The translations under genes were made by a program, and so were the position numbers. The notes under the pieces were generated by a model that did no database searches, was not told the origin of the DNA, and was given only the letters and a program-made list of their open reading frames with translations. From Roseateles_B sp041913905 (GTDB taxonomy: Bacteria > Pseudomonadota > Gammaproteobacteria > Burkholderiales > Burkholderiaceae_C), in contig JAYSEK010000016.1 in assembly GCA_041913905.1 (NCBI GenBank), positions 1 through 64,000 on the forward strand: a DNA stretch of 64,000 nt, read 5' to 3'. Positions 1-7,039 of the stretch are shown piece after piece (positions within the stretch are counted from its first letter, which is position 1; each line of letters begins with the position of its first letter).

Positions 1-51
1 CCACTTACGACGGGACTTGCACCCGTAGGAGTGCGCCCATGCTGGGCGCAC
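1..51 (-). mobile_element. Group IIC intron, 5' end (runs off left edge)
   Basis: Read on the minus strand from position 51, the sequence begins GTGCGCCCAGCATGGGCGCA and continues with GGGTGCAAGTCCCG. This matches the conserved domain I start of group IIC ribozymes such as the Oceanobacillus iheyensis intron (GUGUGCCCGGCAUGGGUGCA ... GGGUGAGAGUCCCG). The first 21 bases form a 9-bp hairpin. The intron starts only five bases beyond the hairpin and T-run of the terminator at 57-80, and class C introns are known to insert just downstream of rho-independent terminators. Only 51 bases are present; the reverse transcriptase, if any, would lie outside the window. Confidence 0.75.
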
Positions 52-56
52 CGAAG

Positions 57-80
57 AAAAAGCGGCCCGCAGGCCGCTTC
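57..80 (-). terminator. Rho-independent terminator of the MHS transporter gene
   Basis: On the minus strand AAGCGGCC and GGCCGCTT form an 8-bp stem with a 4-base loop (60-67 with 72-79), followed by TTTTTC. It lies 57 bases past the transporter stop codon. The group II intron begins immediately after the T-run. Confidence 0.85.
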
Positions 81-136
81 GATCAAAGCGCTGGCGGGGA
101 AAGGCGTCGCACTCCCCTTGCCCTCAGGTGCGCCGT

Positions 137-1819
137 TCAGTCACGGGCGTAGATGTCCACGTCCTTGGTCTCCCGGACGAAGAGCATGCCGATCACGAAG
201 CTCATCGCGGCCACGCCGATGGGGTACCACAGGCCGTGATAGATGTTGCCGTTCTGCGCCACCATCGCGAAGGTGATGGAGGGCAGCAAGCCACCGAACC
301 AGCCGTTGCCGATATGGTAGGGCAGGCTCATCGAGGTGTAGCGGATGCGGGTGGGGAACAGCTCCACCAGCATGGCCGCGATCGGGCCATAGACCATGGT
401 CACGTAGATGACCAGCAGGGTCAGGATGGCCACGACCATGGGCTTGTTGACCTTGGCCGGGTCGGCCTTGGGCGGATAGCCGGCGGCCTTCAACGCATCC
501 CCCAACTCCTTCTTGAAGGCGGCGATGCCCTTGGTGCTGGCCTCGTCGAACTTGTGCTCGGTGGCCTTGGTGGCGTTCAGCGAATTGACGACGGTCTCGC
601 CCACCTTGACCTGGGCGACGGTGCCTGCAGGGCCGGCGATGGTCTCGTAGCTGGCGGCGGACTGCGCCAGGGCGCGCTTGGCGATGTCGCAGGAGCTGGT
701 GAAGTCCACCTCGCGGGCCACCGGGCTGCCCTGGAAGGAGCAGGTCGCCGGATCGACGGTCAGCGTGATCTTGGCCGTCGCCTGGGCCTTGGCCAGGTCC
801 GGGTTCGCGGCATCGGTCAGGGCCTTGAACAGCGGGAAGTAGGTCACGATGGCCAGCAGCAGGCCCGCCATGATGATGGGCTTGCGGCCGATCCTGTCCG
901 ACAGCGAGCCGAAGACCACGAAGAAGGGCGTGCCGATGATCAGGGAGACCGCGACCAGGATGTTGGCCGTGGCCGAATCCACCTTCAGCACGCTGGTGAG
1001 GAAGAACAGCGCGTAGAACTGACCCGAGTACCAGACCACGCCCTGGCCGGCGACCAGGCCGAACAGGGCCAGCAGCACGATCTTCAGGTTCTTCCACTGG
1101 CCGAAGGACTCGGACAGCGGTGCCTTGGACGTCTTGCCCTCAGCCTTCATCTTCTGGAAGGCCGGCGACTCGTTCATCGACAGGCGGATCCAGACGCTGA
1201 TGGCCAGCAGCAGGATGGAGACGATGAACGGGATGCGCCAGCCCCACTCGGCGAAGGCCGCCTCGCCAATGGCGGTGCGGGTGCCCAGGATCACCATCAG
1301 CGACAGGAACAGGCCCAGGGTCGCGGTGGTCTGGATCCAGGAGGTGTAGGCGCCGCGCTTGCCCTGCGGTGCGTGCTCGGCCACGTAGGTGGCGGCACCG
1401 CCGTACTCGCCGCCCAGGGCCAGGCCCTGCAGCATGCGCAGGCCGATCAGGATGACCGGGGCCGCCGCGCCGATGGACGCATAGCTGGGCAGCACGCCGA
1501 CGATGAAGGTCGACAGGCCCATGATCAGGATGGTGACCAGGAAGGTGTACTTGCGGCCGATCATGTCGCCCAGGCGGCCGAACACCAGGGCGCCAAAGGG
1601 CCGCACGATGAAGCCCGCGGCAAAGGCCAGCAGCGAGGCGATGAAGGCCGCCGAGGGGTCCAGGCCGGAGAAGAACTGCTTGGCAATGATGGCTGCCAGC
1701 GAACCGTAGAGGTAGAAGTCGTACCACTCGAACACGGTGCCGAGCGAAGAGGCGAAGATGACCTTCTTCTCTTCGGCCGTCATCGGCGAGCTGGTCGACA
1801 CTGCAGAAGCAGTCGCCAT
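137..1819 (-). CDS. MHS-family MFS transporter with a large extracytoplasmic insertion
   Basis: A 560-residue inner-membrane symporter of the metabolite:H+ symporter (ProP/KgtP-like) branch of the major facilitator superfamily. The family signatures visible are FEWYDFYLYG in TM1, RPFGALVFGRLGDMIGRK in the loop between TM2 and TM3, LQGLALGGEYGG in TM4, and a second SDRIGRKP loop motif. The usual length is about 430; here roughly residues 340-470 form a polar insertion between predicted TM8 and TM9, with two cysteines spaced 16 residues apart that could form a disulphide on the periplasmic side. The start is supported by AGGAGA six bases upstream. The gene stands alone, with a terminator behind it. 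A 9-bp inverted repeat (GTCAGAGGA 1841-1849, TCCTCTGAC 1889-1897) lies in its upstream region. Substrate cannot be told; organic acids, proline or betaine are typical for the family. Confidence 0.9.
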   Translation of the reverse strand: MATASAVSTSSPMTAEEKKVIFASSLGTVFEWYDFYLYGSLAAIIAKQFFSGLDPSAAFIASLLAFAAGFIVRPFGALVFGRLGDMIGRKYTFLVTILIMGLSTFIVGVLPSYASIGAAAPVILIGLRMLQGLALGGEYGGAATYVAEHAPQGKRGAYTSWIQTTATLGLFLSLMVILGTRTAIGEAAFAEWGWRIPFIVSILLLAISVWIRLSMNESPAFQKMKAEGKTSKAPLSESFGQWKNLKIVLLALFGLVAGQGVVWYSGQFYALFFLTSVLKVDSATANILVAVSLIIGTPFFVVFGSLSDRIGRKPIIMAGLLLAIVTYFPLFKALTDAANPDLAKAQATAKITLTVDPATCSFQGSPVAREVDFTSSCDIAKRALAQSAASYETIAGPAGTVAQVKVGETVVNSLNATKATEHKFDEASTKGIAAFKKELGDALKAAGYPPKADPAKVNKPMVVAILTLLVIYVTMVYGPIAAMLVELFPTRIRYTSMSLPYHIGNGWFGGLLPSITFAMVAQNGNIYHGLWYPIGVAAMSFVIGMLFVRETKDVDIYARD

Positions 1820-2035
1820 GTTTTGTCTCCTGGATCTATCGTCAGAGGATCACCACCCCGGTGAATCCTTGGGGCGACTGTGAGCCTCTCCTCTGACCTC
1901 GATCTGACGCGAGCCTGAACGCTGGCTGACGAAACCGGTTGCAACCCGGAGGCAAAATTTCACATGGAGAAATTACAGGCCCGCGCTGGGGAAAGCCCCG
2001 AGGGCCTTGCCGACGGGGTCAGGTCTTGCCTTCGC

Positions 2036-2683
2036 TCAGCTGCCCGGCCGCGCCTGGCCGATGGGCAGCCGGGCGGCCTGCTCCCACGCGCCGCTCTTGA
2101 ACCAGGGGTCGCCATGCAGAAAGGCGGACAGCAGCCCCAGCCCGTCCAGCCCCCAGAACATCTCACCCTCTACCAGCACGGTGGGAACGCCGAACAGGCC
2201 GGCAGCCACCGCCTCGTCGGTGGCCTGGCGCAGCCGGGCCTTGACTGCGTCGGACTCCGGATCGGCCGCCGGCGCCAGCTGCTCGCGCAGGGACGCCAGC
2301 CGCTGCGGGTCCAGCGGATCGCCGCCGCCCTCCCAGACGTGCCGCAGCACCTGCTCCACCACCCAGCGCGACGGCGTCCGCCCCTGCGGCGCCGCGGCCC
2401 AGCACAGGCGCAACAAGGCCAGGGGGTTGAAGGGATGGTGCACCGGCAGCTGCAGCGGCAGACCCAGGCGGTGGGCTTCCCACAGCACCTGACGGTAGGT
2501 CCAGCTGCGCTTGGCCGGAATCTCGGCCGGCCCCTTGTGCCCGTGGGCCTTCAGGAAGCCTGCGAACAGCACGGGGACGTAGTCCACCGTCACGTTCAAG
2601 CCGGCCAGCACCTCGGGCAGCCTGGCGAAAGCCAGGGCTGCATAGGGCGAGATGGGGTCGAAATAGAAGCGCAGTTGGCGCAT
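2036..2683 (-). CDS. 2-hydroxychromene-2-carboxylate isomerase-like DsbA-fold protein
   Basis: 215 residues. The start RFYFDPISPYAALA is the glutathione-binding, thioredoxin-fold N-terminus of the HCCA isomerase/GST kappa group, and GVPTVLVEGEMFWG near residue 180 is the family's cis-Pro region. Members isomerise 2-hydroxychromene-2-carboxylate in naphthalene breakdown, but many genomic copies, including this one, have no aromatic-degradation neighbours, so the actual substrate is unknown. It lies 40 bases after the DUF1289 gene, probably in one operon with it and the YbaK-like gene. A copy of the dispersed motif GGTCAGGTCTTGCC lies just after the stop (2017-2030). Confidence 0.85.
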   Translation of the reverse strand: MRQLRFYFDPISPYAALAFARLPEVLAGLNVTVDYVPVLFAGFLKAHGHKGPAEIPAKRSWTYRQVLWEAHRLGLPLQLPVHHPFNPLALLRLCWAAAPQGRTPSRWVVEQVLRHVWEGGGDPLDPQRLASLREQLAPAADPESDAVKARLRQATDEAVAAGLFGVPTVLVEGEMFWGLDGLGLLSAFLHGDPWFKSGAWEQAARLPIGQARPGS

Positions 2684-2723
2684 GCCGGCTCCTTGCCAGG
2701 TGGAGAAACTGGGGGTGGCAGCC

Positions 2724-2966
2724 TCAGACGCTGGGCTCGGCCGCCGTGAAGATGCCCTGCTCCACCAGTTGCTGCCGGCGCTCCGGCAGCCGCGCCAGGA
2801 TCTCCAGGCGCGCGGCGTCGTCGGCCTTGGACCAGGCGGAGATTTCGGGAATGGTGCGGGCGCAGCCCTCGCACCAGCCGGTGGGCTGGTGGATGCGGCA
2901 GACGTTGGTACAGGGTGAGGCCACGCGTGGCGCGGGCGGCGGCGTCAGCGGCAGAGCGGCGCTCAT
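2724..2966 (-). CDS. DUF1289 domain protein
   Basis: 80 residues. The conserved cysteine pattern SPCTNVCRI ... GWCEGCART identifies DUF1289, a short family with four cysteines that may bind a metal; its function is not established. The C-terminal half is helical (EISAWSKAD, LPERRQQL). The start codon overlaps the stop of the upstream YbaK-like gene by four bases (ATGA), pointing to translational coupling. In many proteobacteria DUF1289 genes sit beside unrelated housekeeping genes, so the neighbours say little about the role. Confidence 0.85.
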   Translation of the reverse strand: MSAALPLTPPPAPRVASPCTNVCRIHQPTGWCEGCARTIPEISAWSKADDAARLEILARLPERRQQLVEQGIFTAAEPSV

Positions 2967-3532
2967 TGCACGACCTCCACCACTTCAGCGCCCGTCAAAG
3001 CCTGGAGCTGCTGCGGCGTCATCGGGAAGACGCCATTGGGATGGCCGGCGGCGGCCCAGATGCGTTCGAAGCGAAACAGCGAGGCATCGATGTACAGGCG
3101 CGGCAGGGGCAGGCCCTCGGCCGGCGCAAAGCCCAGCGGAGAGACGCCGCCGATGGAAAAACCGGTGCGTGACTTGACGAAGTCGGCGTCGGCGCGCCCC
3201 AGCGGGCCGGTGTGGGACTGCAGCTTCTTCTCGTCCACGCGGCGATCGCCGGCCGCGATCACCAGGACCGCCGCCTCGTCCGCGCGGCGCCTGAAGACCA
3301 CACTCTTGGCGATCTGGCCCAGGCTGACACCCAGGGCGTCCGCCGCTTCCTGGGCCGTGCGGGCCGCCACCTCCAGCCAGCGCGGAGGATGGTCATGGGA
3401 CAGCCGCGCCAGCGCCTCTCGCACGCGCTCGAAGCCTTCGTGCGAAGGCACAGCGCAAGCCGCGGGAAACGGGCTGGTCGGGGGCGTCGAGCTTGAGGGC
3501 GTCAAGCTGGGGGTCGGCAGGATCTCGCTCAT
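2963..3532 (-). CDS. YbaK/ProX-type aminoacyl-tRNA deacylase
   Basis: 189 residues. The YbaK/EbsC fold is visible from about residue 35: the helix with AADALGVSLGQIAKSVVFR carries the conserved lysine of these deacylases, and TGFSIGGVSPLG with the later LYIDASL region matches the substrate pocket. Family members hydrolyse mischarged Cys-, Ala- or related aminoacyl-tRNAs in the cytoplasm; which tRNA this one edits cannot be read from sequence. The first 30 residues are a low-complexity Ser/Pro/Thr stretch, so the true start could be the Met-less downstream region, but no better start is seen. It heads a likely three-gene operon with DUF1289 and the DsbA-fold gene. Confidence 0.85.
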   Translation of the reverse strand: MSEILPTPSLTPSSSTPPTSPFPAACAVPSHEGFERVREALARLSHDHPPRWLEVAARTAQEAADALGVSLGQIAKSVVFRRRADEAAVLVIAAGDRRVDEKKLQSHTGPLGRADADFVKSRTGFSIGGVSPLGFAPAEGLPLPRLYIDASLFRFERIWAAAGHPNGVFPMTPQQLQALTGAEVVEVVQ

Positions 3533-3599
3533 TCTGACATTGTGTCAGCACTGCTCGCCTCGCAGGTGCCGGCTGCCGAATGCCCCCGCGCCACGCTGC

Positions 3600-4031
3600 C
3601 TAGTCGCGGTCGTGGTCGTGGTCGCGGTCGTGGCGATGACCATGGCCGTGCGCATGGCCGCGCCCATGACCATGGCCACGCTCCCATCCACGGTGCTCAT
3701 GCCAGTCCTGGACCCAGCGTTCCTCGATGAACAGCACCGGTTGGCCGCAAGCGCCGTAGCGGCCGCAGTAGCGGCGCCAGTCATGCACATGGTGGGGCGG
3801 TGCATACAGATACACCGGCGGGGGCACGCGGTAGACGCGCGCCGGGCGCTCGATCCACACGGGTTCCGCGTAGACCACCTCCGGTCGGTACTGCGGGCCG
3901 ATGTCGATGCGGCCATACACGCCGGGTTGGACCACGCTCAGCGAGATGCCCACATCGGCGGCCTGGGCCTGGGGCGCGAGCGCCAGCAACGCGGGAAACA
4001 GCGCAAGGATGGAAAGTCGGGCGAGCTGCAT
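3600..4031 (-). CDS. Secreted protein with His/Gly-rich tail
   Basis: 143 residues. A clear signal peptide (basic start, hydrophobic SILALFPALLALAP, AQAADV cleavage site after about residue 24) sends it to the periplasm or outside. The middle is rich in Tyr, Pro and Val, and the last 30 residues are an almost pure His/Gly/Asp/Arg tail (HGHGRGHAHGHGHRHDRD), a pattern that could bind divalent metals; that is inference. Similar Tyr-Pro-rich exported proteins of unknown function are common in Burkholderiales. It stands alone, divergent from nothing and with no operon partner. Confidence 0.7.
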   Translation of the reverse strand: MQLARLSILALFPALLALAPQAQAADVGISLSVVQPGVYGRIDIGPQYRPEVVYAEPVWIERPARVYRVPPPVYLYAPPHHVHDWRRYCGRYGACGQPVLFIEERWVQDWHEHRGWERGHGHGRGHAHGHGHRHDRDHDHDRD

Positions 4032-4119
4032 AAAAGCCTCCTGTCTGGGCCTCCAACGCCGGCACGCCGCCGCAGGTGGACAGCCCGAACAAGCGCTTAC
4101 AAGGCTTGCAGGTTTGGCA

Positions 4120-4653
4120 TCAAGAACCCGCCGGAGCGCCTTCGCGGACCAGCTTCACCAGCACCTGCTGCTGCCAGTTCAGGAGCATCAGCGTGCGGTC
4201 CTCGAGATGCCAGCGCTGCACCTCGCCCAGGGTCTCGATCAGGCGCCGCTCCTGGTCCATGCCTTGGGGGCAGCTCATCATCGTCGTGACCACCCGCTTG
4301 AACAGGATGCGCTGGCCGTCGAGGGAAAAACTGCCCATCAGCCGGTTGCAGCCGCCACTGCCGGACAGGCGCAGGTGCTGCGCATCCAGTTGCAGATGCG
4401 GCGCACGTGCGCCGCCGGCAGCAGGGCCCAATGGCGTCCCCAGCAGCTCCTGGATGCGCCAGCGAACGCCCAGCAGGCCCATCTGCTGCGCCAGCTGAGC
4501 GCCCGACGCCGGCACCGCCGGCGCTGCTGCAGCCGCCTCGGGCGCGGGGCGCGGCGCCGCCTGGACTGCGACAGCCGCCCACAGCAGGCAGGCGCCGAGA
4601 AGGGTCAGGTCTTGCCATGGCCGGCCCGACCGGTTGATGCGATACAGCGACAT
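4120..4653 (-). CDS. META/HslJ-like domain protein, exported
   Basis: 177 residues. A membrane-spanning or signal segment (LLGACLLWAAVAVQA) is followed by an Ala/Pro linker and a META domain from about residue 65: VRWRIQEL, SGSGGCNRLMGSF and TTMMSCP carry the family's hallmark GCN and M-x-CP motifs. META proteins such as HslJ are envelope proteins associated with heat shock, antibiotic tolerance or motility; the biochemical role is unknown. The two cysteines in the GCN and CP motifs are both present. The codons for WQDLTL form a copy of the dispersed GGGTCAGGTCTTGCC motif (4602-4616). Monocistronic. Confidence 0.8.
   Translation of the reverse strand: MSLYRINRSGRPWQDLTLLGACLLWAAVAVQAAPRPAPEAAAAAPAVPASGAQLAQQMGLLGVRWRIQELLGTPLGPAAGGARAPHLQLDAQHLRLSGSGGCNRLMGSFSLDGQRILFKRVVTTMMSCPQGMDQERRLIETLGEVQRWHLEDRTLMLLNWQQQVLVKLVREGAPAGS
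4602..4616 (+). repeat. Representative copy of a dispersed 15-bp motif (GGGTCAGGTCTTGCC)
   Basis: The core CAAGACCTG, or its complement CAGGTCTTG, occurs at least 16 times in the window. TCAGGTCTTG form: 2019, 4605, 24185, 33998, 63722 on plus; 6276, 18166, 21944, 42547 on minus. CCAGGTCTTG form: 16946 on plus; 8170, 14302, 15152, 38528, 57252 on minus. A diverged copy is at 20211. Flanks usually extend to GGGTCAGGTCTTGCC or GGTGCCAGGTCTTGCC. Most copies are inside coding sequences in different reading frames, so protein similarity does not explain them. Confidence 0.7.
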
Positions 4654-4775
4654 GCCCGCATGTTAGCGGCCCTTCGGTATCGACTGCGGCGCAGCTTTCC
4701 ACGCCGACCCGCCTGCGTTGACGACCTGCGACGCAACTGATGCCAGTCCACGCACGCCTTGCGACTTCTTACAGC

Positions 4776-4805
4776 TTGACCCTCTTTGAAACGAACACCT
4801 AATCT
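4776..4805 (+). promoter_or_regulatory. Possible sigma-70 promoter for the kinase/regulator pair
   Basis: TTGACC (4776-4781), an 18-base spacer, then TAATCT (4800-4805). It lies about 100 bases upstream of the histidine kinase start in otherwise GC-rich sequence. The -10 match is weak. Confidence 0.4.
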
Positions 4806-4903
4806 GCGGCGGCGCGCCATGGACCGCCATGCCTTTGCAAATGAGCGTCCCGGTGGATCCCTGGCGCGCGTCGTCCCCTTTTCATGGCAATGAGGTTCTC
4901 GAC

Positions 4904-5602
4904 ATGAACAGCCCCCGCCAGGGTTCCGCTGACAATTCACAAGACCACGCGAGCCCGGCCCCAGGACACCCCGACACGGCGGCGCCCCGCTTGCAGCTGG
5001 CGCGCATCCTGCATGACGAGCTGTGCCAGCTCCTGTCCCTGGGCCTTGTGCATCTGGCGCAGGCGCGCCGCGAGCTGCCCGCGTCGGACACCCTGTGCAA
5101 GGCCGAGCAGCGCGTGGCGGACGCGCTTCAGTCCTGCCGCCAGTTGATCGAGCAGGTGCGCCAGCCCTCCCCGGCCGCTACGACCGCCGGATTCGCCGAT
5201 CTCGCCGCCGGTCTGCATCGCAGCGTTCGGTCCCTCGCAGACCAGCACCAACAGCAACTGGGCTTCAGCGCCCTGGGGCACACGGAAGCGTTGCCCGCCG
5301 GCACGGTGCAGACCTTGCTGGCGGCCAGCCAGGGCCTGCTCATCAACGCCTGCCAGCACGGCCGGCCCTCCTCCGCCCGCCTGCGCCTCGTCGGCGGGCA
5401 CCGGCAGCTGCGCATCACCGTCAGCAACACGGCGGCACACGACGGCACCCTGGGCGAGCCGCCGCAGATGCGGCGCGGCGGCCGCGGCCTGGGCCTGGTG
5501 CGCGAACAGCTCTCCGCGATCGACGCGCAGCTGTTCTGGCAAAGGCAGAACGACCGCGTCCACGCCGCCATCCTCTGGCCGTCGCGCAGGAGCGCCGCAT
5601 GA
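4904..5602 (+). CDS. Cytoplasmic sensor histidine kinase, NarX/LuxR-partner type
   Basis: 232 residues. There is no membrane segment or recognisable input domain. Residues 35-105 are a HisKA_3 dimerisation helix pair; the phosphoacceptor is His37 in LHDELCQLL. The C-terminal part is an HATPase with LLINACQHG as the N-box and GRGLGLVREQL as the G-box. The start at 4904 is chosen because GAGG lies eight bases upstream; an in-frame ATG at 4829 lacks this. The stop overlaps the response regulator start (ATGA), so the two form a two-component pair. It lies directly upstream of the injection-system operon, which makes control of that operon its most likely job; this is inference from position only. 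Confidence 0.85.
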   Translation: MNSPRQGSADNSQDHASPAPGHPDTAAPRLQLARILHDELCQLLSLGLVHLAQARRELPASDTLCKAEQRVADALQSCRQLIEQVRQPSPAATTAGFADLAAGLHRSVRSLADQHQQQLGFSALGHTEALPAGTVQTLLAASQGLLINACQHGRPSSARLRLVGGHRQLRITVSNTAAHDGTLGEPPQMRRGGRGLGLVREQLSAIDAQLFWQRQNDRVHAAILWPSRRSAA

Positions 5603-6255
5603 AACCCATCAGTCTCGTCATTGCCGATGACCACAAGCTCGTGCGCGAAGGGCTGGTGGCCCTGCTGGAGCGCGAGCCCGATATCTGCGTGCTGGCGCAG
5701 GCGCGCGACGGCATGGAGCTGATGCGCCATTGCAGGGAGCTGCGACCCGACGTGGCCCTGGTCGACCTGTGCATGCCCGGCCTCAACGGCCTGGAGGCCA
5801 TCCACCACATGGGCAGGGAAGACTGGTGCCCGCGCTGCGTGGCCCTGTCCGTGCAGGCAGACGCCGCGCAGGTGCGCCAGGTGCTGGACGCCGGTGCGCG
5901 CGGCTATCTTCTCAAGCACAACTCCTACGAGGAATTGACCCGGGGCGTCCGCAACGTGATGGCGGGCCAGCTCGTGGTCAGCGGCGAGCTGGTCGGCGCC
6001 CTGCTGCAGCCACAGACGCCGGCGTCCGGCAGCGGCCAACGCCTCACGCCGCGCGAGCGCCAGATGGTGCAGCTGCTGTCCGAGGGCTACAGCGCCCAGG
6101 AGATCGCCCAGCAGCTGCACCTCAGCGCCAAGACCGTGGCCACGCACCGCGAGAACGTCTTTGCCAAGCTGCGGATCCAGGGCATCGCCGAGCTGACCCG
6201 CTTCGCACTGCGCGAGGGCATCAGCAGCCTGGACGCCAGCCGCAGCCGGCACTGA
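5599..6255 (+). CDS. LuxR/NarL-family response regulator
   Basis: 218 residues. The N-terminal receiver domain has the acidic pair in IADDHKLVREG, the phosphorylated Asp56 in ALVDLCMPG, and the conserved Lys in YLLKHNSYEE. The C-terminal LuxR-type helix-turn-helix is visible in LTPRERQMVQLLSEGYSAQEIA and LHLSAKTVATHRENVFAKL. It is the partner of the kinase it overlaps. Downstream come a 30-bp palindrome and a pair of ACCTAG direct repeats, then the CIS operon in the same direction, so this regulator is the best candidate for switching that operon on or off. Confidence 0.9.
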   Translation: MKPISLVIADDHKLVREGLVALLEREPDICVLAQARDGMELMRHCRELRPDVALVDLCMPGLNGLEAIHHMGREDWCPRCVALSVQADAAQVRQVLDAGARGYLLKHNSYEELTRGVRNVMAGQLVVSGELVGALLQPQTPASGSGQRLTPRERQMVQLLSEGYSAQEIAQQLHLSAKTVATHRENVFAKLRIQGIAELTRFALREGISSLDASRSRH

Positions 6256-6290
6256 GCGGCAGCCTCCACGTCACGCAAGACCTGACACCG

Positions 6291-6320
6291 CCTTCTGGCC
6301 GTCGCGCGACGGCCAGAAGG
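6291..6320. repeat. Perfect 30-bp palindrome between regulator and CIS operon
   Basis: The arms CCTTCTGGCCGTCGC (6291-6305) and GCGACGGCCAGAAGG (6306-6320) are exact reverse complements with no spacer, giving an 11-13 bp hairpin in RNA. It lies 35 bases after the regulator stop. There is no T-run, so it is either a terminator of the non-classical kind or a DNA-binding or processing site. The half-sequence CTGGCCGTCGCGC also occurs inside the kinase gene (about 5575-5587). Confidence 0.6.
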
Positions 6321-6356
6321 CTTGCGCGCATGCGCTGCGCCCGGGCTCGGCATGGC

Positions 6357-6387
6357 ACCTAGCCGTCTCAGCATTTGACCTAGACGG
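6357..6387 (+). promoter_or_regulatory. Candidate activator site of the CIS operon
   Basis: ACCTAG occurs at 6357-6362 and again at 6378-6383, exactly 21 bases (two helical turns) apart. CCGTCT (6363-6368) and AGACGG (6382-6387) form an inverted repeat across the same stretch. A TAGGCT hexamer at 6428-6433 could be a -10 element without a good -35, as expected for an activator-dependent promoter. Confidence 0.35.
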
Positions 6388-6457
6388 ATTCCGCCTGCAG
6401 CCGATGGCGTCCGCACCGGCCGGCGCCTAGGCTTGCGTGCAGTCTCAGCGCCTCGCC

Positions 6458-7039
6458 ATGATCGACGCCGCCCTCACCCAAATCGCCGCCCAGCTCAACG
6501 TACACCTGCGCCATCGCTTCCAGGTGAGCGAGGACCTGGCCGTGCTGTCCAACCTGCTGGAACAGAACGGCACGCTGGTGCCGCTGATCGCCAACAAGCT
6601 GGTGCTCTTTCTGGTGGGTGTCGAGCAGGACGCCTACGCCCATCGCGCCATCGGCATGGGCCTCAACGCCCAGGCCCAGTTGCGCGGCTCGGAGCCGGTG
6701 TTCCTCAATCTGCTGATGATGTGCGCCGCCAACTTCAGCGGCAGCAACTACCCGGAGGCGCTGAAGTTCCTCTCGGGTGCCATCCACTTCTTCCACGAGC
6801 GTCCGGTGCTGGACCACCAGAACACGCCCGGCCTGGACCAGCGTCTGGACAAGCTGGTGCTCAACATCGAGAACCTCAGCAGCGCCGAAATGCACAGCCT
6901 CTGGGGCATCCACAGCGGGCGCTACCTGCCCTCGGTGCTGTACCGCATCCGCATGGTCAGCATCGCCGGCCAGCAGGTCCAGGGCCGCGAGCAGGCCATC
7001 GGGCAGCTGGACCCGCGGCTGATCCGGGGGCTTTCATGA
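6458..7039 (+). CDS. DUF4255 (Pvc16/Afp16-like) CIS cap protein
   Basis: 193 residues from the ATG at 6458; an upstream in-frame GTG at 6437 would add seven. DUF4255 is recognised from MIDAALTQIAAQLNVHL at the start, the FLVGVEQD region and LRGSEPVFLNLLMMCAAN, ending with VLYRIRMVSIAG. In PVC and Afp particles this protein caps the far end of the tube and sheath and ends their assembly. It is the first gene of the operon and overlaps the next start by four bases. Length is normal for the family. Confidence 0.85.
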   Translation: MIDAALTQIAAQLNVHLRHRFQVSEDLAVLSNLLEQNGTLVPLIANKLVLFLVGVEQDAYAHRAIGMGLNAQAQLRGSEPVFLNLLMMCAANFSGSNYPEALKFLSGAIHFFHERPVLDHQNTPGLDQRLDKLVLNIENLSSAEMHSLWGIHSGRYLPSVLYRIRMVSIAGQQVQGREQAIGQLDPRLIRGLS

